Source of the DNA: Synaphobranchus kaupii
Taxonomy: Eukaryota > Chordata > Actinopteri > Anguilliformes > Synaphobranchidae
Length of the DNA: 64,000 bases
Direction of reading: 5' to 3'
NCBI GenBank assembly: GCA_029718625.1
Contig: CM056389.1
Coordinates: forward strand, 15,834,452 to 15,898,451
The number at the start of each line of letters is the position of its first letter. The first letter of the stretch is position 1. The notes beneath the pieces are model-generated. The model saw only the letters and a list, made by a program, of their open reading frames with translations. It did no database searches and was not told where the DNA came from. The position numbers and the translations under genes are program-made. Positions 53,436 to 64,000 of this stretch are shown piece by piece.

Positions 53436-54355
53436 CAGATCCTTTCCAAAAAATTAGAATATCATGGAAAAGTTTTTTTTTTTCCATAATTCCATTCAAA
53501 AAGTGAAACTTTCATAGATTATAGATTCATTACACACAAAGTGAAATATTTCTAGCCTTTATTTGTTTCATTTTTCATAATTTTGGCTTACAGCTCCAGA
53601 AAACCCCCCAAAACAGTATTTCAAGAAATTAGAATAGTGTGTCGAAAATCAGCATTTACTTCAGTTATTTCAGAGAATGAATGTTTTAGACTGAGTGTCA
53701 CACTCTGTACGTGGTGGTTTTTGAAGCACTGACTCCAGCCTCAGTCCACTCCCTCTGCATCTCCGCCAAATTTTGGAATCGTCTTTGCTTGACAATCCGC
53801 TGAAGCCTACGGTCATCTCTTTTGCTTGTGTACCTTCTCCTGCCACATTTTTCTCTTCCACTAAACTTTCTATTGATATGCTTGGACACTGCACTCTGTG
53901 AACAGCCAGCCTCCTTAGCGATGACCTTTTGTGGCTTACCCATCTTCTGGAGGGTGTCAATGATGGTCTTCTGGCCAATTGTCAAGTCTGCAGTCTTCCC
54001 CATACTGAACCAAACTGAGATACCTGTCCAATTTAACGACAAACCTGTAGAAAAACTTGCAGGTGTTTTGAGTAAATTAGATGATTAGTGTGACACTCAG
54101 TCTAAAACATTCATTCTCTGAAATAACTGAAGTAAATGCTGATTTTCGACACACTATTCTAATTTCTTGAAATACTGTTTTTGGGGGTTTTCTGGAGCTG
54201 TAAGCCAAAATTATGAAAAATGAAACAAATAAAGGCTAGAAATATTTCACTTTGTGTGTAATGAATCTATAATCTATGAAAGTTTCACTTTTTGAATGGA
54301 ATTATGGAAAAAAAAAAACTTTTCCATGATATTCTAATTTTTTGGAAAGGATATG
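53436..54355 (-). mobile_element. second Tc1/mariner element with about 260-bp inverted repeats, internally deleted
   Basis: TA at 53434-53435 and 54356-54357. The termini CAGATCCTTTCCAAAAAATT and AATTTTTTGGAAAGGATATG begin very long arms reaching about 53702 and 54087 (GACTGAGTGTCACACT against AGTGTGACACTCAGTC). Between the arms only the transposase N-terminus is left. Confidence 0.88.
53698..54042 (-). pseudogene. N-terminal DNA-binding remnant of a Tc1 transposase
   Basis: The frame is open for 114 codons with a Tc1-type paired HTH pattern: TIGQKTIIDTLQKMGKPQKV then KEAGCSQSAVSKHINRK, and an Arg/Lys-rich GRRRYTSKRDDRRLQRIVKQ. The catalytic DDE domain is absent because the frame runs directly into the left terminal repeat. 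Confidence 0.8.
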
Positions 54356-54617
54356 TAGTAGCCTATATGTGTTTGGCCTGCTGCTCCCACACTGGCCAAC
54401 CACAAAACACTAACCTGTTTCACGGGCAGATGCACTTAAATGACCGTCACAGGTTTTGTAAATATGGGTGGTATTTGATCAACAGCCCGCATCGGGGAGG
54501 AAAGATTCTTAAAATCTTAAAAAGAGGAAAGTCTTCGGTGCAGAATGAAGTGATGATCAATCACCGTTATGCTATAGCTACAGCTTTAACGTATGGATAG
54601 GCTGCTGCATTTATCAC

Positions 54618-54618
<1 letters not shown>

Positions 54619-54687
<69 letters not shown>
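54619..54687. repeat. (AAT)n microsatellite
   Basis: About 23 uninterrupted AAT triplets. They create a spurious poly-Asn ORF. Confidence 0.97.
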
Positions 54688-55180
54688 GTGTTATTTATGC
54701 CTAGGCCTACACCTGGACCGAAATCAGATATATAAAATTAGAAAATTAGAAAAAGTAAATCGGGACGGTTTCGCTCATAACGTTGGATATAGGCTCCACG
54801 TGCACATCGTCAGGATTATTATCATGCATGATAATTTATGTAATATTACCTTAAAAACATATAGAAAAAAGAAGTCGTCAGGAACTTGTCATATTTTTAA
54901 CAGGGCATCTGTTTCTACGTGACGTAGGCTATTCTGTTACCTGGGCGAAAGTGGCAACCTATCGGGAGAAACGATGCGTGCCCTCTTCTCACAGCTCCTT
55001 TGTTTTTTGGGCGGTGCGACAGTTGTCACTGTAATAGCCTACCTATTGGTGCCTGATCTCTTGCAGCTGACATCCAAACCAAAAACTGTCTACCTTACGT
55101 GTGGTCAAGAACCTGTAGGCTATTCTGGGTTGATGTGTGCCTGACAGTAAAGTTTATTTTTTCCAAGGATAAAGTAATCG
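54688..55180 (+). promoter_or_regulatory. upstream region of the GLB1L2-like gene
   Basis: Likely promoter and 5'UTR by position. A 57-codon ORF begins at ATG 54974 (MRALFSQLLCFLGGATVVT...) and resembles a hydrophobic leader, but it ends at a stop without a phase-compatible donor. It could be an upstream ORF. Confidence 0.35.
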
Positions 55181-58100
55181 ATGGTTGTGATTCGAATAAG
55201 GAATGTTCACAGAAGACACTATGCCCTTCTCTGTTTTAGTATCGCCGGGTTTATTATATACAACTATATCGGGTAAGTTTTTGATCATCTACGGGAGCAC
55301 AGGAGCTTGGTTAAGTGGTAGCCTGGTAGGGTGTACTTTGCTGTTATAATAGCGGTTTGTTCTGTTTGTTCCAATTACAGACCAGTTCAGGTCACCGGTT
55401 TCGGTTTATGCAATTGTTTTTTTTTTGTTTCATTTGAGTGATTTAAAAAAAACAAAAAACATTTCTGGTGTACAATGATAAGTCTACAATTAAAATATAG
55501 AATTCGCTGAGTCCAGTATTTATTCAATATTTTCAAGGTATTCATGCAAACTACCACATGTGTAGATTAGGTTTTATTAGCACTTTACAAAATGAAAGTG
55601 ATGATGCTGGGGAATAGGGCACTGAGATTTGAGTAATTTTATTGATTTACTTTTATTTTGTGGAGGTGGTACATCACTTTGTACATTTACTGTGTTGCAG
55701 ACAGCTCTCTAAACTGAAAAGTCAAATACCAAACATTGCTATGGACATGGATATATAATCCAGTCACTTGCATGTAGTGCATTAACCATCTGAAATCAAA
55801 CTCGGGCTTTCTTAACTGGCCTTGTAGTAATCCTTAGTAGTATTATATTGCCAGCTTTAATTGTTTCTTACAGAGAATGAGTGTATGTGATACCCTCCCC
55901 AGATACAGAGAGGTGCTAAATGTCTGCTTCAGAGCTCAGGGTATAGATGACCTTCCAGGCGCCGTCGGGGTGTGGCGCGGCGGTCAGCGTGTTTGCGTGC
56001 GGTGAACGGCCACCCCCGGGCCCTCCCGTGTTTTTCAGCTTTCAGCCGGGGGTGAGGAGAGCAAGCAGGAGGGAGGGGCTGAGCGCCAACTCTTCCCTGT
56101 TCTCTCTGGAGGGACGGGAGTTCCGCATCCTCGGGGGTTCGGTCCACTATTTCCGCGTCCCCAGGGCTTACTGGAAAGACCGGCTACTGAAGATGAAGGC
56201 CTGTGGCGTGAACACTCTCACCACGTACGTACGCACGGTACAGGAGCAGCTGCGCCCCTTTGCAACCCCTGTGTCTCTTATTGGGCCCAGCTTTGAGATA
56301 AATGTTGAACACAACGGGTCGCCTGTAATGTTATCTCTTTTTTTTACCTTCCAGCTATGTGCCTTGGAATCTACATGAACCTGAGAAAAGTGTTTTCACC
56401 TTCCAAAAACAGCTGGATTTAGAGTAAGGATGGACCCTTTCCAGTGCCTGAATTGTGGTTCATGCTAGATGGCCCAGCCAATGAAATGTCTTCGTTTGTC
56501 AACAGATTATTCCAGAAAGGAGTTATAACCTTCGTAATATGTCTCTTGCCACTTTAACTTTGCATCCTATTAGGAAATGATGGAACAATACATTTACCTC
56601 GTCAAAATATCTTTTTTAAAGGATCTGCAACAGAATTAAAATAACTTAAAAAATCAGCTAAAAAGCCACAACTGGTATTCAAACTGTTTCTTTATTTAAA
56701 TTAGAACCTTCAAATATATCTTGGCTTTCTTGTCCCCTGACAATGTTCCCTGATTTTAATTCTTGTGGGAATGCGTTTTTTTTTGGGCTGTTGTTGTTTG
56801 GTTCCAGACAGGATCGTTACGCGTGGTCTCCTGTCAAGGGAGTAAGGCTCCAATCTCCTCCCTAGACAACAACATCATTTCCACAGCAACAGGGTTGCCA
56901 TGTGATTAATTACTCAGTTGTAATAACTGGCTCGGGTGACTCCTGCAGCAGCCTAATTTCTCACTCCAAAGCAACGATACCTTCTGTAACGAAACGAATG
57001 TCTTGTTCTAAAAAATTATCCATCACATATTTCAAAAGTTCTTCACTATGTTCAGTCATACACAGTTCAGTTTTGCTCCATTCAGAAAAAAAACCCCATT
57101 AGTTGAATGTCTTAGCACAGCCACAGTCATACTGAATCTTTGGGCGAGTTAGCAAAGATGTCTTTCTTGGATCATTGTGTTATTTGTTCTCCTCTCTTGA
57201 TGTCCTAGAGCTTATATCAACCTGGCAGCTGAAGTGGGCCTCTGGGTAATCCTTCGTCCCGGGCCTTACATCTGTACTGAAATGGACCTGGGAGGGCTGC
57301 CAAGGTCAGACTGCTTCTGTCTTATCGTTTGTACCATTTCTATTGTATTGTACGCTTACAATAAATTGCCAACGGCTAATTTGGAATGAGGCTAAGACCT
57401 TACGTATGGATTTGAAATAGGAATGAGATATGAACAGATTTCCTACAATAAGAATCCGCCTGTGGAATGTTGATGAAATGAGGGTTGAACAATGATTTTC
57501 TTCCTAAAAATTATGATTTTGACAACTGGAAATTTCCAAATTAGCGCAGGCTTGTAGCGACCATTGCTTCATTTTAATGGCTGTTGTAGTGCTGTGTGGT
57601 AAAATCATAGCTCTTGCCACCAGATTACTTTATACATGGTTCTCTAGCAAGCCTGAGGAGGCTGAAATGTATAGATTATGAAGAGTAATATCACAGTATG
57701 GAGATGTGGCACATGTATATCTGCAAACAGGGTCAGCTGCATTTTCATTGTAATGGGCTGGATTGGTAATGATCGGCCACGGTATTTGTTTTGCACCAAT
57801 TATTGGTTGTGTTATTAGTTTTGTGTGTGCTAAAAGGTTTTGCACATGCTAAAGGTCTTGGTAAATCAGGCACTAAATGTTTTGTCTTTTAGGATATATA
57901 CTGTATCACATCAGATTTAGATGAATATAAAGAAGAGCAAAACGCCATACTGAAATATGTGCAGTTAACACAAAAGCTGAAAGATTTTATATTGCATTAA
58001 ACAAGCCTGATGCGACTGGGTGAGAGTCTGTTTCTGTTCTGATGTGCACCGGTTGCTTCTTCATGAAGAGGGAATTATGCGGACATCATGCCTGATCCTT

Positions 58101-61100
58101 TTAGCTTGTCTGTCACCCTTGGTTTCCACCAGAAAAGCTGGACTTTTAATGTATTTCTAGTTGGCTTTTGCGTGATGAAAACATGAAGATGAGGACGACG
58201 TACCCAGGCTTTGTAGACGCTGTCAGCAACTTCTTTGACAAGCTCATTCCAAAGGTCGTTCCGCTTCAGGTAATTATACGGACAACAGTCTGTGGCCTGA
58301 GCAAATTTTAGTTGTAATGCTCAGTTGACAGTGGTTCGGAATCTCTTAGGCCGTGTCCGAATCAGCGCAATTGCTCTTAATATCCCCGGATGATATATAA
58401 ATAATTCTGGGTTTTCGCCGATAATAGTATGGAGGATATTTTTTTGCATATTGCATGTCACTAAACAGAATGCAGTAAACAGTATACAGTATGCTAGTAC
58501 ACAGTAAATAGGATGCAGTAGATAGGGCTATGATTCGGATACAGCCTAGATCACTCATCCACTTTCATCCAGCAGGTCATTTTGGCCAGAGTACATAATT
58601 GAAGCACTTTATTTGTTATATTCTTTTTTACCTAAATTGGGAAGACATTTAGGAATTTTGGACTCTGTTTGCATCTTATTGATTTTGTTCCAACTGTGGG
58701 AAATAGCATCCAGTCCAGCCTTGTGTTCCAGTCTATGGTACTACAACTATATTTAGACTACCACCACTGCTAAACAAGGCTTAAGTAGCCTACTGCGCAA
58801 CTAATAGTTTTCAAAAAGCATTGTGGGTAAATTGACCTGTCAGCAAATGAGAATACCTTCACTCTACATAATTATTTTTGCTAATTTTGTTTCAGTTTAA
58901 AAAAGGAGGCCCCATAATTGCAGTTCAAGTGGAGAATGAGTATGGATCTTATGCAAAGGACAGGGATTACATGGCTTTCATCAAAGAGGTAAGGGTCTGG
59001 AGTTTGACAACATTTATTTTATGATATGTCAGAATTCATTTGGATTAAATATACGGCATGTAAGTGGTCTTCCGACACATACTCCACGGAGCTGGCATTC
59101 AAATGACCCCACGGCCTGACAATGCTTCCTTTCACTTTTCAAGGAAGTAATATACTAGTTATGATTGTTCCCTCCAGGCATTCACATTTGCATATTATGT
59201 ACTGTATACTCCTCAATAATGTTCACTAATATCTTGTGTATGGCTATGAGTGAGTGGGACAGGGAGGAAGATACATTTCTGGTCCTACAGAGCAACAGTC
59301 CAGTAGCTCTTCTATATCTCTTTTAATGGCCTCCCTACTTTAGAACTGGAAAACGTGGCTCACCCCAGTCTAACGATTGCAGTAAACACCAAGATCTGCA
59401 GTGTTAAATCAGCTGAAACAGAGTTTATATGAGTCTGAGATGGACCACATACACTCCAGTAGAATTTAAAGCACTCTATCAGAGTTGATTTTACGCTGAA
59501 TGTCTTGCTGTGCAGTTAGACGAATGGTGGCTGAGTAGAAAGGAACCTGGACCGCAGCCCTGTAACAGCACTATTGGATGCTATTTTTTATAAATAGTCA
59601 TTAGCATTGTCTCCTCTCATAGGCTCTGCAATCCAGGGGAATTGACGAGTTGCTTCTGACATCAGATAACTACGATGGGCTGAAGTATGGCGGTGTGGAT
59701 GGAGGTACTGCCTGTGTGGTCTCACCTCTTCGCTCACTAGTAGTGTTCACACACAGTCCTGGAGAACCACGGACCTGTGCCACAGACTGGCTAATGGTTC
59801 ACGTGTTAAACATTCAGTGATTTTAGTTCCCAGCCAATCAGAGGCTAGCATTGAAATAAACAAGGCCTTTCATACGATTGAACATTTTGGTTAGTAAGGT
59901 GACTTCTTTAAAACTCCCAGAAATCCACAGGAGTGTTTTTAAAAGCATTTTCTGCCATGTAAAGAGTTGAACGAAATTCAAATACATATTTGGCCCAGGT
60001 CTGCTGTGCTTTGGCCTTTTAAATCAGTACAAAACAAACATCAGATATTGCTATGTTTATTTTAGCTTTCTATGGTCTCACCAGCCACATTCAGTGGTTT
60101 ATTTCTGTATGTATAGTGTGTGCAGTTCTCTCCTCACGCTTTGGTCTTTTGTCTCTATTGAAGCGCTCAGAACTGTCAATATGCAGAAGCTTAAGCCTGA
60201 AGGCTTGAAATATCTGGATGCCGTACAGGTAAGGCTCAACCTTTTCAATGAATACTGATCCTGTGTTCCATTTTGTGTTCGTACCGTCTCCTGGGCGGGA
60301 GATGCTTTTTGCACTAAAACGTTAGTAAATGAAAGCCTGTGCAAATTCTGCAGATCAGTGTTGAGTTTTATTTCCATTTCAAATCAGTCATTTCAAATCA
60401 TTAATGGAAAAATACCCCCCAGAACATTATATAGGCCTGCTTGGATTGAATTTCCTCTCGTTTCCCGAGTTGACTGAATTGAAGTGTTTATTGACCCCTG
60501 TCTTGCTGCACGTGCATTTTTTCCTCAGTGTTTATTCAGTGACACGCGCGCCTGTTTGCTCTCAAGAAAACAAGAAATAACCTTGGTCAATGCTGCTTGT
60601 CTGTGATAAGTACCTGATTTGTCAAAACTGCATCATTTGCTCATGTTGAGTTCTGTGCATTAATTGTGTGTGCTTGTTCGCTGCAAAGCCGCAGAGCCCC
60701 AGGTTGGTGATGGAATACTGGGCCGGGTGGTTTGATACCTGGGGCGACCTACACCATGTCTTTGCAGCAGAGGGTGAGGAATTTTAGCCGACTGATCCCT
60801 AACATGAACTTATCTTACAATGATCCTGCTGGTCTATTCTAACATTGTAACCAGGTTATGTTAAAGAATGTTATGCAAATATTGTTTACGCAACGTCTTA
60901 TCCAAATCTCCTTTGTCTCATAAATCAGCAAATCAATCCCATTGGTAAGAAAAATCTAATGTAATTAAACTGTAATGTTGTTAAATGAGAAAAGGTAGTT
61001 TGTTTGCTGTTCATCAGAATTCAATTTTGTGGAGATAAGTTTATTTTTTGCAACATTGACAATATGCATAAATATATAACCAGTTTTATACATCCATTTA

Positions 61101-63383
61101 CATACATCAATTTTTTTCCAATGGTGTATACTACACTATTTGTAAATGTATGTAATCTTGCATAACATTTAAATATTCAAAATCATTAAAAAAATTTTTT
61201 TTGTGGTCAGGAATTCATGAAAATGGCAGTAATGTTATGGTGTAGTCCATATTATAGAGGTGCAGATGGACATGCAGTACTCTAGTACAGTATAATCATT
61301 CTAAAAAATGTGTGGTGTTTCGAGTGATTGTTATAGTTTAACTGAAATTACCCAGATGTGCTTCATTTAGAAATACAGTATCGAGAAATACCATTTATTG
61401 AATGTTTGATTAGAGAATAATCAGGAATTATTCTGCAGAAAGGAATTAAATCCTCATGGTTTGTGTTTAAACTATAATTGTAAAATAAGACTATGTCATT
61501 ACTTTCACACAATTTTTATATAAAAAAGTGCAACTTCATATTCTGAATATTGATAAGACCCTTTCTCCTGACAGACATGGTTGCCGTGGTGAGGAAGATT
61601 CTGAAGCAGGGAATGTCGGTTAACCTGTACATGTTTCATGGGGGGACAAACTTCGGCTTCATGAATGGGGCGCTGGCCAAGCCTTCATACAAGGCTTTGA
61701 TCACAAGCTATGGTAGGCTATCCGACTCCATCTTATATAGAAGTTTTATCTTGACCAGACCTGGGTAAAATACTTATTTGGAATGCTTTAAAAAAGTAAA
61801 ACATTCCTGCAGATTCCTGTGAATTGTCAATGAAACATATTAGCAGCCATCACATTAAAGGATCATTTTGTTCTGAATATTGGTAAAAAAATAAATGTTT
61901 CTTTAATCAATTTCTGATGTTTATAATTTACAAATATCTAAAGGGTTAACGTATTACAAAGTATTTATAAAGTATGTGTCCCAGGTCTGCCCTTCATGTA
62001 TTTTTTGCTTTACAATGTCTGTTATATAGAAGTGTGGGGACATGCATAATAGGGGTGGATTCTAGATTCATGAAGTTTGCCTCGAGACTTGTTGCATCCA
62101 CCTTGCCCCTTAAAGTGTATGCATTTAGTATTAATGTTTTTACCGTAACAGCCAAAGTAATTCAGTATTTTTTTATAACTGTTTTTAAAAACCTGCAACA
62201 ATGTTGATTAATAAGCTAACTAACATTCGTAAAGCTAATGAACTAACTAACTGCAAGTGAAGTTTGCTGTTTGTCGTGTGAGTGCAGGCAGTGCTGTATT
62301 TATGGAGAGTTCCATGTTCTTACCAATAGATGGCGCCAACTGTCTTCCACAGTGTTACTCAGCTATTCAGGGCCATAACAACACGTTGGCACGGCTGAGT
62401 ACCTGTCTGTATGGATTTTGGATTTGCCGTTCGAGTTGTGAGAGGTTTTCTCCAGAGCCCCTCGCAGTTTAAAAGCCAAATTTATATCTGGAACATTAGA
62501 GTGAGATGTCATTCCGACCAAACGCTGAGCAACACTGCATTGAGCAGCTGTGATATGGCGCTGAATAAGAACATCAGACTGTGTGATACTGGAGGACCAG
62601 TCATGCATTTCTGCTGTACCCCATAGCCCGCAGCCATATGCCACAAGAACAAAGATCTCTGGAGACCCTCATGGGAATGGAATATGCTGCAATACGTACG
62701 CTGTAATATATTGCAATATATGAAAGCAGTTGTCATTTAAAAAAATATTTTTGCCATATATTGTGAAGTGTTGCAATATATTTATGTCAATATATTCCAT
62801 TTTCATAAGGGTAGGATAGACAGTGATGAAATACCCACATTGACCTTATGTCCCATAAAGTGAGGAGGGTTAAACATGCTCCCCAGCTAGCAAACATACA
62901 GTTGCCACTCGTTACCTGCCATTGGACAGCATTTTGCAAATTGGCACTGTGCTGCTCCGCTATTGGCCAGCTGAGGCGAGGCAGTCAAAATGATGATTGG
63001 GTGTAAAATGAGTAGGTGAATTATCCAGCTGCTAGCAGACCACTGTAGTGCCAGGTGATTTGCAAAGTCTTGGCTCACCAGTGGGATGGGATGGGTCTTG
63101 GCTCACCAGTGGGATGGGATTGGTCTTGGCTCACCAGTGGGATGGGATGGGTCTTGGGTCACCAGTGAGATGGGATGGGTCTTGGCTCACCAATGGGATG
63201 GGATTGGTCTTGGCTCACCAGGGGATGGGATGGGATGGGTCTTGGCTCACCAGTGAGATGGGATGGGTGATCAATTAGTAACTGAGACTTGTTTTTTTAA
63301 AGATTATGATGCCCCTTTAACTGAAGCTGGAGATTATACCCCAAAATACCATCTCCTGAGGGATTTATTCAGCCGGTATCACA
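55181..63383 (+). CDS. glb1l2: beta-galactosidase-like GH35 protein, GLB1L2-like (3' part off the window)
   Basis: Eleven coding exons: 55181-55272, 56039-56224, 56355-56423, 57209-57304, 58161-58269, 58896-58988, 59623-59704, 60164-60228, 60689-60773, 61575-61712, 63303-63383, giving about 365 residues; the next exon is beyond 64000. All are GT-AG and phase-consistent (for example GG/C for Gly at the first junction). Exon 1 encodes a basic start and one hydrophobic segment ([17 protein letters not shown]), a signal anchor. The TIM-barrel domain follows: [54 protein letters not shown], the acid/base motif [10 protein letters not shown] (Glu after Asn) and the nucleophile motif MEYWAGWFD; then [15 protein letters not shown] and [18 protein letters not shown]. 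Catalytic residues are intact. Wording ([32 protein letters not shown]) is nearer GLB1L2 than GLB1L or GLB1; GLB1L3 cannot be fully excluded. Natural substrate unknown; presumed exo-beta-galactosidase fold. Confidence 0.92.
57755..57874. mobile_element. MITE related to the element at 41477-43622
   Basis: Shares CACGGTATTTGTTTTGCACC, GGTTGTGTTATTAGTTTTGT and CTTGGTAAATCAGGC with the split copy in the ILVBL intron. The left end is less clear and may be truncated. Confidence 0.65.
58347..58548. mobile_element. MITE with TAGGCCGTGTCCGAATC termini
   Basis: The left TAGGCCGTGTCCGAATC and right GATTCGGATACAGCCTA are inverted with few mismatches. Same terminal family as 18625-19115. Interior AT-rich without coding capacity. 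Confidence 0.75.
62668..62815. mobile_element. AT-rich palindromic MITE, longer relative
   Basis: CCCTCATGGGAATGGAATAT at the left and ATATTCCATTTTCATAAGGG at the right are inverted. The interior carries repeated GCAATATAT words. Terminal similarity links it to 29901-30003. Confidence 0.6.
63070..63270. repeat. 28-bp minisatellite
   Basis: About seven units of TTGGCTCACCAGTGGGATGG plus GATGGGTC, with small variants. It ends about 30 bases before the acceptor of the exon at 63303. Confidence 0.9.
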
Positions 63384-63499
63384 GTAAGTTTTCCAATCCA
63401 GTGCCACCTCCTTTCATGGCACTTATGCTATTGTCCTGCAGGGGGCGCTAAAGCATTGGCGGTTAGTGGTATTGGGTTTAGAGGTGATGATAATGTACC

Positions 63500-63960
63500 C
63501 TACCGTTCAAAAGTTTAGAATCACTGAGGCATTTTTATGTTTTTGAAAGAAATTGATACTTTTATTTATCAAGGTAGCAATAAATTGATAAAAAAAATAC
63601 AGTCAAGGCATTGATAATGTTAGAAACTACTATTACTATTATTATTTAATTACATTTGTACTGTAGCAATTGTAGCCACTTTTACACAAAGTCATCATAT
63701 TTAATATGTGGTTGCATATCCTTTGCATGCCATGACTTCCTGATGTCTGTGACCCAAAAACACAAAAGACTCTTTATATCTTATTTTCAGGTACTCACAC
63801 AAGCGATACTCTAACCTTTCTGCATTTGAATGGATCTCTATGGGAATTGGGGGGTGGGACTAGATTTAGCTATAAATTACACGGGAATAGTATGGAACAC
63901 ATGGTTGGCTAAATGGCTGTATGTCATCAAGGGTCTGAGGTATCAAACCTACCTTCGCAT
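63500..63960. repeat. Tc1-like terminus and dispersed repeat shared with 53163-53400
   Basis: 63502-63560 reads ACCGTTCAAAAGTTTAGAAT then CACTGAGGCATTTTTATG, like the end of a fish Tc1-type MITE. From about 63715, GCATGCCATGACTTCCTGAT through TCAAGGGTCTGAGGTATCAA is the inverse of the 53163-53400 sequence. Confidence 0.75.
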
Positions 63961-64000
63961 AACTACTGCATGTCCAAACCATCAAAAGCTTCAAATCATC

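Larger units (their letters stand above)
61713..63302. other. GLB1L2-like intron with repeats
   Basis: Holds the AT-rich MITE at 62668-62815 and the GGCTCACCAGTGGGATGGG minisatellite at 63070-63270. The moderately G/C-rich block 62280-62640 has short ORFs on both strands that I do not recognise. Confidence 0.4.

Noticed and set aside
54593..54922. ORF with a poly-Asn tract
   Set aside because: Caused by the (AAT)n microsatellite.
62257..62644. Possible extra exon in the GLB1L2-like intron
   Set aside because: No family resemblance and no phase-compatible splice sites between exons 61575-61712 and 63303-63383, which join directly in frame.

Overview
The window looks like nuclear DNA of a ray-finned (teleost-type) fish. 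Genes are split into many short exons with GT-AG introns. The proteins are vertebrate housekeeping proteins, and the transposon content is typical of fish: Sleeping Beauty-type Tc1, several hAT elements with 8-bp target duplications, a Penelope-like element, a 5S-derived SINE and a DANA/Mermaid-like SINE.

Five protein-coding genes can be assembled exon by exon, with the reading phase preserved across every junction. Four lie head to tail on the minus strand. FAM118B has coding exons at 195-4470 and its 3' part is off the left edge. STT3A (7799-22141) has 17 coding exons and encodes 705 aa. EI24 (25799-35595) has 10 coding exons and encodes 340 aa. ILVBL/HACL2 (39037-50415) has 15 coding exons and encodes 621 aa. 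The fifth, a GH35 beta-galactosidase-like gene closest to GLB1L2, starts at 55181 on the plus strand and runs off the right edge. It is divergent from ILVBL across about 4.8 kb of transposon-rich DNA. FAM118B, STT3A and EI24 are also neighbours on human 11q24, so the block is partly conserved synteny. There is no operon logic. The shared theme is the endomembrane system: N-glycosylation in the ER (STT3A), an ER membrane/autophagy protein (EI24), an ER-anchored 2-hydroxyacyl-CoA lyase (ILVBL) and a secretory-pathway glycosidase (GLB1L2-like).

By region: 1-4470 FAM118B exons and a large intron with a 5S-SINE inserted into a minisatellite; 4471-7475 FAM118B 5' end and a run of foldback MITEs; 7475-23700 STT3A; 23700-24750 spacer with an unrecognised 128-codon minus-strand ORF; 24750-37260 EI24, including a 2.4-kb 29-bp tandem array; 37680-51000 ILVBL, including a foldback hAT and a nested Penelope-like element; 51285-54355 two Tc1-type transposons flanking a long palindrome; 55181-end the galactosidase-like gene.

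The most unusual signals are two minisatellites that multiply 5' splice-site-like sequence on the sense strand of their host genes. The STT3A array (about 8265-9220) is built from the real end of the penultimate coding exon plus its donor site. The EI24 array (31737-34107) carries a GTAAGT or GTAAGC in nearly all of its roughly 80 units. I saw no CRISPR array, tRNA or rRNA gene, and no viral gene.
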